From Anaerolineales bacterium (GTDB lineage Bacteria > Chloroflexota > Anaerolineae > Anaerolineales > Villigracilaceae), in assembly GCA_014860745.1 (NCBI GenBank), contig JACZJC010000060.1:1-59750 (forward strand): a DNA stretch of 59,750 nt, given 5' to 3'. The notes under the pieces are model-generated. The model was not told the DNA's origin. It was given only the letters and a program-made list of their open reading frames with translations, and did not search any database. Positions 1-8,139 of this stretch are shown piece after piece (the first letter of the stretch is position 1; every line of letters begins with the position of its first letter). The position numbers and the translations under genes are program-made.

Positions 1-53
1 TAGTATTACTATATCAAAAACAAGCGCCAGATACTTTATAAGGAGAAAATCTC

Positions 54-338
54 ATGTACATGTTATCTATAGAACATCCTGTCCCAAGTTATGAGAAGTG
101 GAAGCAGGCATTCGATAGTGATCCCGTTGGGCGTGAGAAAATGCGGGTGCGCCGTTATCAGATCCTGCGCCCGATAGACAACCCCAACTACGTTATGATT
201 CAACTTGAGTTCGATACCGCAAGTGATGCGGAGGCACTGCTCAACGCCATGCGCGCGGTCTGGTCGCGGGTGGAAGGGACGATCATGATGAACCCCAAAG
301 CGCAGATAGTGGAAATCGCTGAGACAAAAGAATACTAA
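54..338 (+). CDS. small ABM-like (dimeric alpha-beta barrel) protein, function unknown
   Basis: A 94-residue soluble protein with no signal peptide or membrane segment. The pattern of a short N-terminal strand, an amphipathic helix around residues 12-20, a central strand (VMIQLEF) and a helix full of Ala/Glu resembles the small dimeric alpha-beta barrel proteins related to antibiotic biosynthesis monooxygenases; this is a fold guess. The start at 54 is supported by an AAGGAG Shine-Dalgarno at 40-45; an in-frame Met lies two codons later. It stands alone, followed by a strong terminator. No catalytic residues can be named, so no reaction is proposed. Confidence 0.7.
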   Translation: MYMLSIEHPVPSYEKWKQAFDSDPVGREKMRVRRYQILRPIDNPNYVMIQLEFDTASDAEALLNAMRAVWSRVEGTIMMNPKAQIVEIAETKEY

Positions 339-344
339 AGCAAA

Positions 345-381
345 ACATCCCGAAGGTTGACACCTTCGGGATGTTGTTTTT
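345..381 (+). terminator. rho-independent terminator
   Basis: A perfect 13-bp stem (345-357 with 362-374) with a 4-nt loop is followed by TGTTTTT. It sits 7 nt after the stop of the 54-338 gene. Confidence 0.85.
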
Positions 382-467
382 ATGTCATTGCAAGCGCAAG
401 TGACGAAGCAATCCCCGCCTCAATAAGGAGTTTGCTTCGACCCGTTTCGCGGGTCTCGCAATGACAT
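382..467. repeat. dispersed palindromic repeat, family A
   Basis: The element opens with ATGTCATTGC and ends with TCGCAATGACAT, with internal GAAGCAATCCCC and TTTGCTTCG. Relatives sit at 1688-1813, 21240-21330 and 54982-55086, always between genes. The architecture is that of a small non-coding palindromic element (MITE/REP-like). Confidence 0.7.
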
Positions 468-476
468 GGTGGTAAT

Positions 477-649
477 TTATCGTTTCAACGTTCTGTATTT
501 GACACGATGCGGGGTTAAATCTTTGCCGAACTTCTCTGTCATCATCGTTTCGTAGTCAGACCAATTTCCAATATACATCTTCGCCACCGAGTCGCCTTCG
601 TAGATGACGAGGTGGGCGCCGATGCGGTCGAGGAACCAGGGGTCATGGA
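477..649 (-). pseudogene. duplicated 3' end of ettA (remnant)
   Basis: On the minus strand this stretch aligns without gaps to 1822-1994, the last 57 or so codons of the intact ettA copy, and still reads the same C-terminal peptide (ending TPHRVKYRTLKR and a stop at 477-479). Homology ends abruptly at about 649, inside the RWFLDR codons. It has no start or upstream part. The stop codon of the neighbouring CPBP gene (643-645) lies inside this remnant, so the CPBP gene was joined to it by recombination. Confidence 0.85.
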
Positions 650-1524
650 AGTTTACGGTATCGTGTGTACAGATAAATTAGCACCGCTCCAAGAAGAGTG
701 ACAGGCAGCATAATAAATCCAGCTTCGGGACCAAATGCCCCACCAGTCCATAATTCTGGACCAGAAACGACGATATGTAACAAACCAGGTCGATCATAGC
801 CTGAGACGGGGAATCCAAAGATTGCGCTTTCAAAGAAATTCCAGCCGAGATGTAAACCAATTGACAGCCATAATTGTCCCGTGCGGACATATGCATAAGC
901 GAGAAACAAACCTGCCAAAAAGATACCCGCAACTGCCATACCATTGCTATTTGGGTTGGACAAGTGCTCGATACCAAAGTATATGGAAGAGATCAGGATA
1001 CCCAATATCAGATTGAGACCGCTGGCGAGAGATTGCATAATATAGCCACGATAGACCAGTTCTTCGTTCCAGGCGACAAAGATGAACCACACAAAATAGC
1101 TTAATGTTCGAGAAATGACTATGGACGGGGTTTCGGATTCCCAGGCAAACGCGTCGAACTTCAACCAGCCCATGGAATACTCAACTACGTAGATGGCAAG
1201 AAATAATATGAAGGGTATGGCAATACCGACGAGAAGGTCCAAGCCCGTTTGTTTATTGATATTAAAGCCGAGGCTGGCAAATGAGCGTTTATCTGCAAGG
1301 CGGCGCGTGATGAAAATGGCGCCAGTGACAACGAAAAAATCGGTCAAATGACCAACAATACTTGTAGTGGGACCTGTCATGGATAGGGCACCGCGTACCC
1401 AGTCAACAATATTGAAGAATACACCTGTCAGAATCACTGCGATCAATATTCGCCAGCCAGCCCGCAGGCGGGATTTGTCGTCCGTGAGGAATATAAATGA
1501 AAATTGGGAACGGATGCTGTCCAT
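643..1524 (-). CDS. CPBP family intramembrane metalloprotease
   Basis: A 293-residue polytopic membrane protein of the CPBP (Rce1/type II CAAX protease-like) family, whose members are intramembrane metalloproteases linked to prenyl-protein or bacteriocin processing. The three family motifs are visible: EELVYRGYI (EExxxR) near residue 154, FGIEHLSNP near 184 and HLGWNFFE near 225, giving the Glu and His ligands expected for the active site. Around eight hydrophobic segments are present. The start is supported by a minus-strand AAAGGAGT (1530-1537) 5 nt upstream of the ATG. Its last codons run into the ettA remnant at 477-649, so the natural C-terminus may have been altered. Substrate unknown. 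Confidence 0.85.
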   Translation of the reverse strand: MDSIRSQFSFIFLTDDKSRLRAGWRILIAVILTGVFFNIVDWVRGALSMTGPTTSIVGHLTDFFVVTGAIFITRRLADKRSFASLGFNINKQTGLDLLVGIAIPFILFLAIYVVEYSMGWLKFDAFAWESETPSIVISRTLSYFVWFIFVAWNEELVYRGYIMQSLASGLNLILGILISSIYFGIEHLSNPNSNGMAVAGIFLAGLFLAYAYVRTGQLWLSIGLHLGWNFFESAIFGFPVSGYDRPGLLHIVVSGPELWTGGAFGPEAGFIMLPVTLLGAVLIYLYTRYRKLP

Positions 1525-1628
1525 GAGTGACTCCTTTTGGATTTATTGTCTTTAAGGAGTTAGACCACGATCAATTGGTTAAGTTTCAATACTTTAGAAC
1601 TGTTTTTTCAAGTTGAAGTATGGCGTTA

Positions 1629-1683
1629 AAAAGTGACAGCCACCTTCACCCACAGGGTGCTTCGCAAAGGTGACTGTCACTTT
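1629..1683 (-). terminator. probable terminator downstream of ettA (long hairpin)
   Basis: Arms 1629-1645 and 1667-1683 pair over 17 positions with one mismatch. Read on the minus strand the hairpin is followed by TTTTTAAC, so it can end transcription coming from ettA. Confidence 0.6.
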
Positions 1684-1687
1684 GGCT

Positions 1688-1813
1688 ATGTCATTCTGAG
1701 CAGTGCGGCACTTGCACCGCACGCAAGTGCAGGTGAGAATCTCTACCACAATGGGCGAGACTCCTGATGATGTCAGAGACTCTTCGGTCGCTATCGCTCC
1801 CTCAGAGTGACAT
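1688..1813. repeat. dispersed palindromic repeat, family A (diverged)
   Basis: Ends ATGTCATTCTGAG and CTCAGAGTGACAT form imperfect terminal inverted repeats; the interior contains further small hairpins. It lies between the ettA stop codon and the 1629-1683 hairpin, and is related to the element at 382-467. Confidence 0.6.
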
Positions 1814-1821
1814 GATAATTT

Positions 1822-3495
1822 TTATCTCTTCAGCGTGCGGTATTTCACCCGATGCGGAGTTAAATCTTTGCCGAATTTCTCGGTCATCATCGTTTCGTAG
1901 TCGGACCAGTTGCCGATGTACATTTTGGCGACGGAGTCGCCTTCGTAGACGATGAGGTGGGTGCAGATGCGGTCGAGGAACCAGCGGTCGTGGCTAACGA
2001 CTAATGCTACGCCTGCGAATTCGGAGATGGCTTCTTCCAAGGCGCGGAGCGTGTTCACGTCCAGGTCATTTGTCGGTTCATCTAACAGCAAAACGTTGGC
2101 GCCTTCGGTGAGGGTCTTGGCGAGATGCACGCGGTTGCGTTCACCGCCTGAGAGGATGCCGACTTTCTTTTGCTGGTCGGAGCCTGCGAAGTTGAAGGAG
2201 GAAACATAGCCGCGTGAGTTGATCTTGCGTTTGCCAAGCTCAAGATTTTCTGCGCCGCCTGAAATTTCTTCGTAGACGGTCTTCTCGGGGTCGAGGGTGC
2301 GGGATTGGTCGACGTAGGCGAGTTTGACGGTTTCACCAATTTTGATAGTGCCGCTGTCGGGTTTTTCTTGACCTGTGATCATCTTGAGCAAGGTGGTTTT
2401 GCCTGCGCCGTTGGGACCAATTATCCCGATGATAGAGCCTGGGGGAACAGAAGCAGTGAACTCGTCCAGAATGAGGCGGTCGTCGTAAGATTTGGAAACT
2501 TTGTCAAATTCGAAGACGACGTCACCGAGGCGCGGACCAGGCGGGATGTAGATATCCAGTTCTTCGCGGCGGGCTTCGGCTTCTTGCCCCAATAATTTTT
2601 CGTAGGCGGTGACGCGGGCTTGTCCCTTTGCCTGACGGGCTTTTGCGCCCATGCGAATCCATTCGAGTTCGCGGCTGAGAGTCTTTTGGCGCTGGCTTTC
2701 GGCTTTTTCTTCGAGGCGGATGCGCTCCTGTTTTTGTTCGAGCCAGGAGGAGTAGTTGCCTTTGTAAGGGATGCCGAAGCCGCGGTCGAGTTCGAGGATC
2801 CAGCCTGCGACGTTGTCGAGGAAGTAGCGGTCGTGGGTGACGGCGATGACGGTGCCTTTGTATTCACGCAGGTGATGTTCGAGCCACGCCACGGACTCGG
2901 CGTCGAGGTGGTTGGTGGGTTCGTCGAGCAGAAGAACATCGGGTTCGCTGAGCAGGAGTCGGGTGAGGGCGACGCGGCGCTTTTCTCCGCCTGAGCAGAT
3001 CTTGATGGGCGTATCCGACGGCGGGCAGCGCAGGGCTTCCATCGCCACTTCGAGATGACTGTCGAGGTTCCAGGCATCGTGCTTGTCGAGCTGTTCCTGT
3101 AGTTTGGCTTGTTCGGCGACGAGGGCGTCGAAGTCGGCATCGGGTTCGGCGAACTTGGCGTTGACCTCATCGAAGCGCGCCAGCATTTCGACGATGGGTT
3201 GCACCGCTTCTTTCACGACCTCGATAACTGTTTTCGTTTCATCGAGTTTGGGTTCCTGTTCGAGCAGTCCGTAGGTGTAGCCTTTGGCTTGCGAGATCTC
3301 GCCGATGTAGTCCTTGTCGATGCCCGCGATGATGCGCAGTAACGTGGACTTGCCCGCGCCATTGAGACCCAGCACGCCGATCTTGGCGCCGTAATAGAAG
3401 CCGAGCGAAATATCGCGCAGGATCATTTTGTTGCTGATGGGGATGAGTCGCCCCACTTTGTTCATGGAGTAGATTACGAGGGATTCGTTTGACAT
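1822..3495 (-). CDS. ettA: energy-dependent translational throttle protein EttA (ABC-F ATPase)
   Basis: A 557-residue soluble ABC-F ATPase, the length typical for EttA, which binds the ribosomal E site and tunes the first elongation step according to ATP/ADP level. Two ABC domains are present: Walker A GLNGAGKST near residue 43 with signature CSGGEKRRVAL and Walker B LLLDEPTNHLD near 190, then a charged linker (about 240-320) and a second set, GPNGAGKTT near 360, LSGGERNRVHLA near 450 and LLLDEPTNDLD near 472. The C-terminal TPHRVKYR tail is also typical. The gene is monocistronic on the minus strand. A remnant of its 3' end is repeated at 477-649. Confidence 0.93.
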   Translation of the reverse strand: MSNESLVIYSMNKVGRLIPISNKMILRDISLGFYYGAKIGVLGLNGAGKSTLLRIIAGIDKDYIGEISQAKGYTYGLLEQEPKLDETKTVIEVVKEAVQPIVEMLARFDEVNAKFAEPDADFDALVAEQAKLQEQLDKHDAWNLDSHLEVAMEALRCPPSDTPIKICSGGEKRRVALTRLLLSEPDVLLLDEPTNHLDAESVAWLEHHLREYKGTVIAVTHDRYFLDNVAGWILELDRGFGIPYKGNYSSWLEQKQERIRLEEKAESQRQKTLSRELEWIRMGAKARQAKGQARVTAYEKLLGQEAEARREELDIYIPPGPRLGDVVFEFDKVSKSYDDRLILDEFTASVPPGSIIGIIGPNGAGKTTLLKMITGQEKPDSGTIKIGETVKLAYVDQSRTLDPEKTVYEEISGGAENLELGKRKINSRGYVSSFNFAGSDQQKKVGILSGGERNRVHLAKTLTEGANVLLLDEPTNDLDVNTLRALEEAISEFAGVALVVSHDRWFLDRICTHLIVYEGDSVAKMYIGNWSDYETMMTEKFGKDLTPHRVKYRTLKR

Positions 3496-3692
3496 AGTGG
3501 GGTGATTTTATCAGAGAGTAGTGAATGGATGATGGAGAATAGTTTTTTGGGACGCTGATGGACGCTGGTTGATTTTTTTGGAAGATGTAACCCGCTTCAC
3601 GCTTCGGGTGAAGTTGGTTCTGTTTCGAGGGGCATTGTCCCAGTTTGTTAGCCCGCACGGGGTATTTCAGGTAAAATAGAAAAAATGTTTGC

Positions 3693-3721
3693 TTGACAGC
3701 AACGCTAATTGTGGCGATAAT
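3693..3721 (+). promoter_or_regulatory. near-consensus sigma-70-type promoter
   Basis: TTGACA at 3693-3698, a 17-bp spacer, and GATAAT at 3716-3721. This is the best -35/-10 pair noticed in the window. It would start transcription near 3728, about 160 nt upstream of the NYN gene and immediately before a short hairpin. Confidence 0.75.
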
Positions 3722-3727
3722 AGAGGC

Positions 3728-3791
3728 ATATCCCCCAGTAGTAGTTTCGACGAACCTGGTGCGAGACCGCCTCACGGCGGTCTCTGTGTTT
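3728..3791 (+). ncRNA. candidate small RNA or attenuator leader
   Basis: The segment between the 3693-3721 promoter and a GC-rich hairpin (stem 3763-3771 with 3776-3784, perfect 9 bp, 4-nt loop, then TGTGTTT). It has no credible ORF. The unit is about 64 nt. It could be a free small RNA or a leader that attenuates expression of the NYN gene at 3888. No known RNA family was recognised; this is inference from promoter plus terminator geometry. Confidence 0.35.
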
Positions 3792-3887
3792 ACCGCTTGT
3801 CTCACAAATAAGTATTTTTCGAATTGATTTATAAGCCAGAATTAGTAGTGTGGGTTTGCCTAATTATGCGGCACTTCGTAAGGGAAA

Positions 3888-4502
3888 ATGAAGACAAACA
3901 TCTACATTGACGGTTTCAATTTCTATTATGGTTGTATCAAGGGCACATCCTACCATTGGTTGAATGTGGCTGAAATGTGCCGTCTCTTGCTCCCGAACGA
4001 TCAAATTCACCGAATTAAATATTTCACTGCACTTGTCTCTGCCCGTCCGAATGACCCTGACCAGCCTGTACGCCAGCAACTTTTTCTACGCGCTTTGAAG
4101 ACCATTCCAAACCTTGAAATCATTCTTGGAACATTCCTGTCTCATGAAGTAAAAATGCCGCTCTCGCCGATTGGAAGCGGCTATGCCAAAGTGATCAAAA
4201 CTGAAGAAAAAGGCTCGGATGTCAATATTGCCGCGCATTTGTTGATGGACGGTTTCAAAAACGATTACGAACTGGCTGTAGTTGTCTCGAATGACTCGGA
4301 TTTGCTACTGCCGATTCAAGTTGTTACACAGCAATTTAATAAACCTGTCGGTTTGCTCAACCCGCAAAAACATCCAAGCCTGGCGTTATTGCCGCATGTT
4401 CAATTCGTCAAGAAAATTAGAGGAACGGTTCTGAAAAATAGTTTATTTCCAGATGTGTTGAGCGACAAGGATGGTCAGTTTTCAAAGCCTTCGGGTTGGT
4501 AG
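3888..4502 (+). CDS. NYN domain protein (LabA/DUF88-like putative RNase)
   Basis: A 204-residue soluble protein with the NYN (PIN-like) fold features: an N-terminal strand ending in YIDGFNFYY (Asp8, Asn11), EEKGSDVN with acidic residues in the middle, and VVVSNDSDLLLPI near residue 140. These acidic positions make up the metal site of NYN RNases, so RNA cleavage is the likely activity; the target is unknown. The start follows a weak GTAAGGGA. It lies 47 nt upstream of the vsr gene on the same strand and so may be co-transcribed with the restriction-like operon, though its base composition is closer to that of the core genome. Confidence 0.8.
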   Translation: MKTNIYIDGFNFYYGCIKGTSYHWLNVAEMCRLLLPNDQIHRIKYFTALVSARPNDPDQPVRQQLFLRALKTIPNLEIILGTFLSHEVKMPLSPIGSGYAKVIKTEEKGSDVNIAAHLLMDGFKNDYELAVVVSNDSDLLLPIQVVTQQFNKPVGLLNPQKHPSLALLPHVQFVKKIRGTVLKNSLFPDVLSDKDGQFSKPSGW

Positions 4503-4549
4503 ATTCTTTATGATCTCTCGATGAACTTGCTCAAGACGGTAATGGTGAT

Positions 4550-4993
4550 ATGAACGACAAGTATCTTCGTGATGGAAGAGCTCCAATCCCTTTGAAAGAC
4601 ATCACTTCAAAGGTTATGAGTGCTAACAAAGCGAAAAACACAACACCCGAAATTACTTTACGAAAGTTGCTTTCACATGAAGGCATTAGAGGTTACAGAT
4701 TAAACTGGAGAAAAGCGCCAGGAAGCCCTGATATAGCCTTTCCAAGCCAAAAGATTGCGATTTTTATAAACGGATGCTTTTGGCATAGGTGTCCATATTG
4801 CAAACCACGCCTCCCGAAAACCCACAGAAACTTTTGGAAACAAAAATTTGCCAAAAACAAAAATAGGGATAAAGAGAAGGTTGCAATATTACGAAAAGAT
4901 GGCTGGAGAGTATTGACTATCTGGGAGTGTCAAATTAAAAAGTACCCTAATCAATCGGTTGTAAGAGTAAAGAAAGTATTGTCAGCAAATTGA
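4550..4993 (+). CDS. vsr: very short patch repair (Vsr) endonuclease
   Basis: A 147-residue protein of the Vsr family, which nicks DNA 5' of T:G mismatches produced by deamination of 5-methylcytosine. Family hallmarks: an N-terminal SANKAKNTTPE region, GYRLNWRKAPGSPDIAF (the catalytic Asp is in GSPDI), FINGCFWHRC (active-site His and zinc Cys) and a C-terminal WRVLTIWECQIKK. Length matches the family. It opens a same-strand operon: its stop is 7 nt before the methyltransferase start, and the methyltransferase Shine-Dalgarno overlaps its stop. It may protect the host from mutation at methylated sites; in this cluster a restriction role cannot be excluded. Confidence 0.9.
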   Translation: MNDKYLRDGRAPIPLKDITSKVMSANKAKNTTPEITLRKLLSHEGIRGYRLNWRKAPGSPDIAFPSQKIAIFINGCFWHRCPYCKPRLPKTHRNFWKQKFAKNKNRDKEKVAILRKDGWRVLTIWECQIKKYPNQSVVRVKKVLSAN

Positions 4994-5000
4994 GGAGTAG

Positions 5001-6713
5001 ATGACTGATTTCACTGTAATAGATTTCTTCTGTGGCGCTGGCGGTTTTTCAGAAGGATTTAGGCAACAAGGTTTCAAAATAGTCGCAGGCATAGATAGTT
5101 GGAAGCCTGCAATTGATACTTTTAATTTCAATTTTGGTTTAACTTGCGAAACAAGCAATATATTACAGTTTGCAACTTCCATCAAACGAATCGAAGAACT
5201 GCCTGATACTGACATAATCTTAGGAAGCCCGCCGTGCGTTAGTTTTTCTTCATCAAACAAATCAGGCAAAGCTGATAAATCCCTAGGGCTCAAGCTTACA
5301 AAAATATTTTTACGGATCGTCGCAGTAAAAAAATACAAACCAAAGTCCAGATTAAAAGCTTGGTTCATGGAAAATGTAACTAATTCAAAAGTACATCTTC
5401 CTAGAGAATATTCGTTTGAACAGTTAGGACTAAGCAGTTGGGCTTTAGAACATAACTATGACCCCAAATCAATTGCTGTTTCACTTGAAAACAATCGTTC
5501 GGTGCTAAATGCAGCTAATTATGGAGCGCCTCAATCACGAGTTAGAGTATTTTCAGGTGAAATCATTAAAGCAAAGAAGCATATAACCCCCGCTCCTACT
5601 CACCAACAACCTGACCAGAACGAAGCTTTGCCAAAGCACAGAACATTAGAATTCATCAGAAAAAACCTGCCAAGTCCAATCTCGCTAAGATCTGATGATC
5701 TAATAACTGACCCTATATACCCAAACGTCAAGATCAAAACATCAGAGCTGACCGATCAATTCTACGATACTGGTTTGTATAAGGCTGATTGGGAAGGTTC
5801 AAAATTTCTAAAAACAAATCATCCCTATATGGGCTTTATGTTCTTTCCCGAGCGAGAAGATCGCCCGAGCAGAACAGTTACGGCTACCAAGATTGGAAAT
5901 TCTCGTGAAGCAATAGTTCTTCGTTCCGAAGGCAATAGAATTGGAGACGGCGAATACAGAACCCTCACAGTTAGGGAAGCCGCTACTTTGATGGGATTTC
6001 CTATAACCTATCAATTTATCGGTTCCGAAGGAAACAAATGGAAATTAGTAGGAAATGCAGTTTGTCCACCGATAAGTAGAGCTTTTGCCAAAGAAGTTCG
6101 AAAAGAATATAAACTAGGAGAGTCCACAGAACACTTTCCTGTAAAACCATTAGATACTGTGCCAAATCTGAATACATTTCACAGAAAAGTATTCGATAAC
6201 CCGCCGAAGAAAAAAAAGGGAACAAGATTCAGAAGACATCCATTCAAAGACGGAAATCTTACGGTTACTCTATCGAATTATGATATTGAAGAAAAATCCA
6301 GTGACAAATTAAAGTGGCGCACTTCTGTTCAATATGGGACAGGTGAAGGTTTTCCTGTGCAGAAGTTTTCGGATGGCAATTTCAAGAAACTGGAAAAGAT
6401 CATCGTTGGTTTTGAGAACGGGATAGAGTTTATTGAAATGATAAACAATGGTTTTTCAAACAAAATTGCTGACGCTGAAAAGCTACAGTTGATGTATGAA
6501 AATCAACAAAACCAAGGGGAATATCTCAATCCAATTGATCTGGTTGACACAATTGGCAAGATCATCAATTCGTTTGAGATAAAATCGCCAAATTATGAAC
6601 AAAAAGGCAATTACCCTTTGACCTATAAAAAGATTGTACCCAAAAAACAACTTATGGCTTTGTATGCAATCAAAAAAATATGCTCTGTCGCAAATGGAGG
6701 CACTAATGAATAA
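5001..6713 (+). CDS. DNA (cytosine-5) methyltransferase with C-terminal extension
   Basis: A 570-residue C5-cytosine methyltransferase. Motif I FFCGAGGFSEGF is at residues 9-20, motif IV with catalytic Cys79 in GSPPCVSFS, motif VI ENV at 124-126, motif VIII NYGAPQSRVRVF ending near 184, and motifs IX-X (TVREAATLMGFP, VGNAVCPPIS) end near residue 365. About 200 further residues follow motif X, rich in Lys and aromatic residues, with no domain recognised; this extension is unusual because Dcm-type enzymes normally end soon after motif X. The start has GAGGAG overlapping the vsr stop. Sequence specificity cannot be read from the sequence. It overlaps the next gene by 8 nt. Confidence 0.92.
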   Translation: MTDFTVIDFFCGAGGFSEGFRQQGFKIVAGIDSWKPAIDTFNFNFGLTCETSNILQFATSIKRIEELPDTDIILGSPPCVSFSSSNKSGKADKSLGLKLTKIFLRIVAVKKYKPKSRLKAWFMENVTNSKVHLPREYSFEQLGLSSWALEHNYDPKSIAVSLENNRSVLNAANYGAPQSRVRVFSGEIIKAKKHITPAPTHQQPDQNEALPKHRTLEFIRKNLPSPISLRSDDLITDPIYPNVKIKTSELTDQFYDTGLYKADWEGSKFLKTNHPYMGFMFFPEREDRPSRTVTATKIGNSREAIVLRSEGNRIGDGEYRTLTVREAATLMGFPITYQFIGSEGNKWKLVGNAVCPPISRAFAKEVRKEYKLGESTEHFPVKPLDTVPNLNTFHRKVFDNPPKKKKGTRFRRHPFKDGNLTVTLSNYDIEEKSSDKLKWRTSVQYGTGEGFPVQKFSDGNFKKLEKIIVGFENGIEFIEMINNGFSNKIADAEKLQLMYENQQNQGEYLNPIDLVDTIGKIINSFEIKSPNYEQKGNYPLTYKKIVPKKQLMALYAIKKICSVANGGTNE

Positions 6714-8139
6714 AGAAACTCGTATTCGAAAAATACAAGAAATTATCGACAGGGAAAAGGATAACCCTTTCGGGAGACAAGAGATTCCCTGGCAAGATGA
6801 TTTAGTGCCGATGAATGTTTACAAAATACCATTAGATTTATTGGTTTACAATAAATATAATGGTAGGATTTTAAGTAGAACCAAATCTCTTGAAACACAA
6901 GGTCGCAAAATTGATGAGACTACGCCTAAAGGAGATGAAATCATTGCGGATCTCCTTTGGAATTCTCGAGAGGACAGAAACAAAAAAACTCTTAAAAGTA
7001 TCTCTGATTTTGGGCAAGAAAAAGTCGGGATCATTACAAGGGATGGAATAATCATTGACGGTAACAGGCGGGTTATGTTGCTCAAAAAATCGGGGAAATA
7101 CGATTACTTCAAGGCAGTAGTATTGCCAGTAACTTTGGAAGAAAACCCAATTGAAATCGAAGAACTTGAAACAAGATATCAATTAGGTGAAGATGAAAAA
7201 CTTGGTTACAATGCAACCGAAAAATATTTAAAGGCAAAAGAATTATATTTGCGTCTCACAAGCCAAAAAGAAATAGATTTGAAGAATCTTGACGACAGTG
7301 CAATAACAAAGATCTCTGATTGGATGGGGGAAAATCTAGGAGAAATAGGTAAGTATCTTAGAACCATGGCTGTTATGGATGAATATCTGGAGTATTTAGA
7401 GTACGATGGGATATATACTCAACTTGATGATAGGGAAGATCAATTCTTATTTCTTACTAAATGGTTAAACGGTTTTTATGGCGCTGAAAGCAAAAAAGCA
7501 TTTGACGGTTATCAAAATGAAGATGTTGACGACTTAAAGGTGATAGCCTTTGATTATTTGAGAATTAGAAATTATTATGACGGAAAAGAGTTCAGAATTT
7601 TAGCAGACGGCAATAGTGAGAATCATTTTTTTGGAGATAAGGATATATGGAAGAGCTTTAGCAAAAAACATTTCGAGATATTTCGTCAACTTCCCAAGGA
7701 AACCCCGATTGACAACAATTCAAATAACCTAAAAAAACACCTAGATAGTAGAGATAATGATTTTTTTGAAAATTCGAAGTTTGGCGGAGACGAAAGTAAA
7801 TTTTTAGACAATCTCAATGTGCATAAAGATCGAATAAAAGACAATCAAGTTGCCGATCAGCCAGAAAAATTACTAAGAAAAGCAACTTCAACTTTTGAAG
7901 CTATAAGAACTGGACATCCATCTTTCGCAAAGCCAGATGTTCAAAAATTGGTTAAAGTGCTTGGAGAAAAAGTTTTTTCATCTTTGATGGATAAGTCGCC
8001 ATCGCGGGTACTTTCTCATGTCGTTGAGCTGTTGGAGTCGATTGATATTGAGGAGATACCAGAAACAGAGATTGACGATGTTGTTGCTAAAACCAAGAAG
8101 ATACAACAATTATGTTATCAGATCAATAAGAACTTATGA
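6706..8139 (+). CDS. ParB/sulfiredoxin-like domain protein of the restriction-like operon
   Basis: A 477-residue protein. The clearest motif is GIIIDGNRRVMLLKK (DGNRR at 118-122), typical of the ParB/Srx nuclease-like superfamily, preceded by a stretch (IPLDLLVYNKYNGRI) like the substrate-entry strand of those domains. The remaining 330 residues are helical and charged, with no further recognised domain. I chose the ATG at 6706 because GGAGG lies at 6696-6700; upstream in-frame starts at 6634 and 6694 lie within or before that site. It overlaps the methyltransferase by 8 nt and ends in an ATGA overlap with the helicase. It may act as a CTPase or DNA-binding clamp, but only the motif supports this. 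Confidence 0.7.
   Translation: MNKETRIRKIQEIIDREKDNPFGRQEIPWQDDLVPMNVYKIPLDLLVYNKYNGRILSRTKSLETQGRKIDETTPKGDEIIADLLWNSREDRNKKTLKSISDFGQEKVGIITRDGIIIDGNRRVMLLKKSGKYDYFKAVVLPVTLEENPIEIEELETRYQLGEDEKLGYNATEKYLKAKELYLRLTSQKEIDLKNLDDSAITKISDWMGENLGEIGKYLRTMAVMDEYLEYLEYDGIYTQLDDREDQFLFLTKWLNGFYGAESKKAFDGYQNEDVDDLKVIAFDYLRIRNYYDGKEFRILADGNSENHFFGDKDIWKSFSKKHFEIFRQLPKETPIDNNSNNLKKHLDSRDNDFFENSKFGGDESKFLDNLNVHKDRIKDNQVADQPEKLLRKATSTFEAIRTGHPSFAKPDVQKLVKVLGEKVFSSLMDKSPSRVLSHVVELLESIDIEEIPETEIDDVVAKTKKIQQLCYQINKNL

Larger units (their letters stand above)
3496..3887. other. 392-bp intergenic region without a coding gene
   Basis: Divergent spacer between ettA and the NYN gene. The only structures seen are a promoter at 3693-3721 and a hairpin at 3763-3784 (listed separately). 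An ORF of 188 codons on the minus strand across 3239-3805 is an out-of-frame shadow of ettA extended into the spacer. Confidence 0.6.

Noticed and set aside
3239-3805. 188-codon minus-strand ORF
   Set aside because: Most of it lies out of frame over the 5' part of ettA; the peptide has no domain and looks like a shadow.
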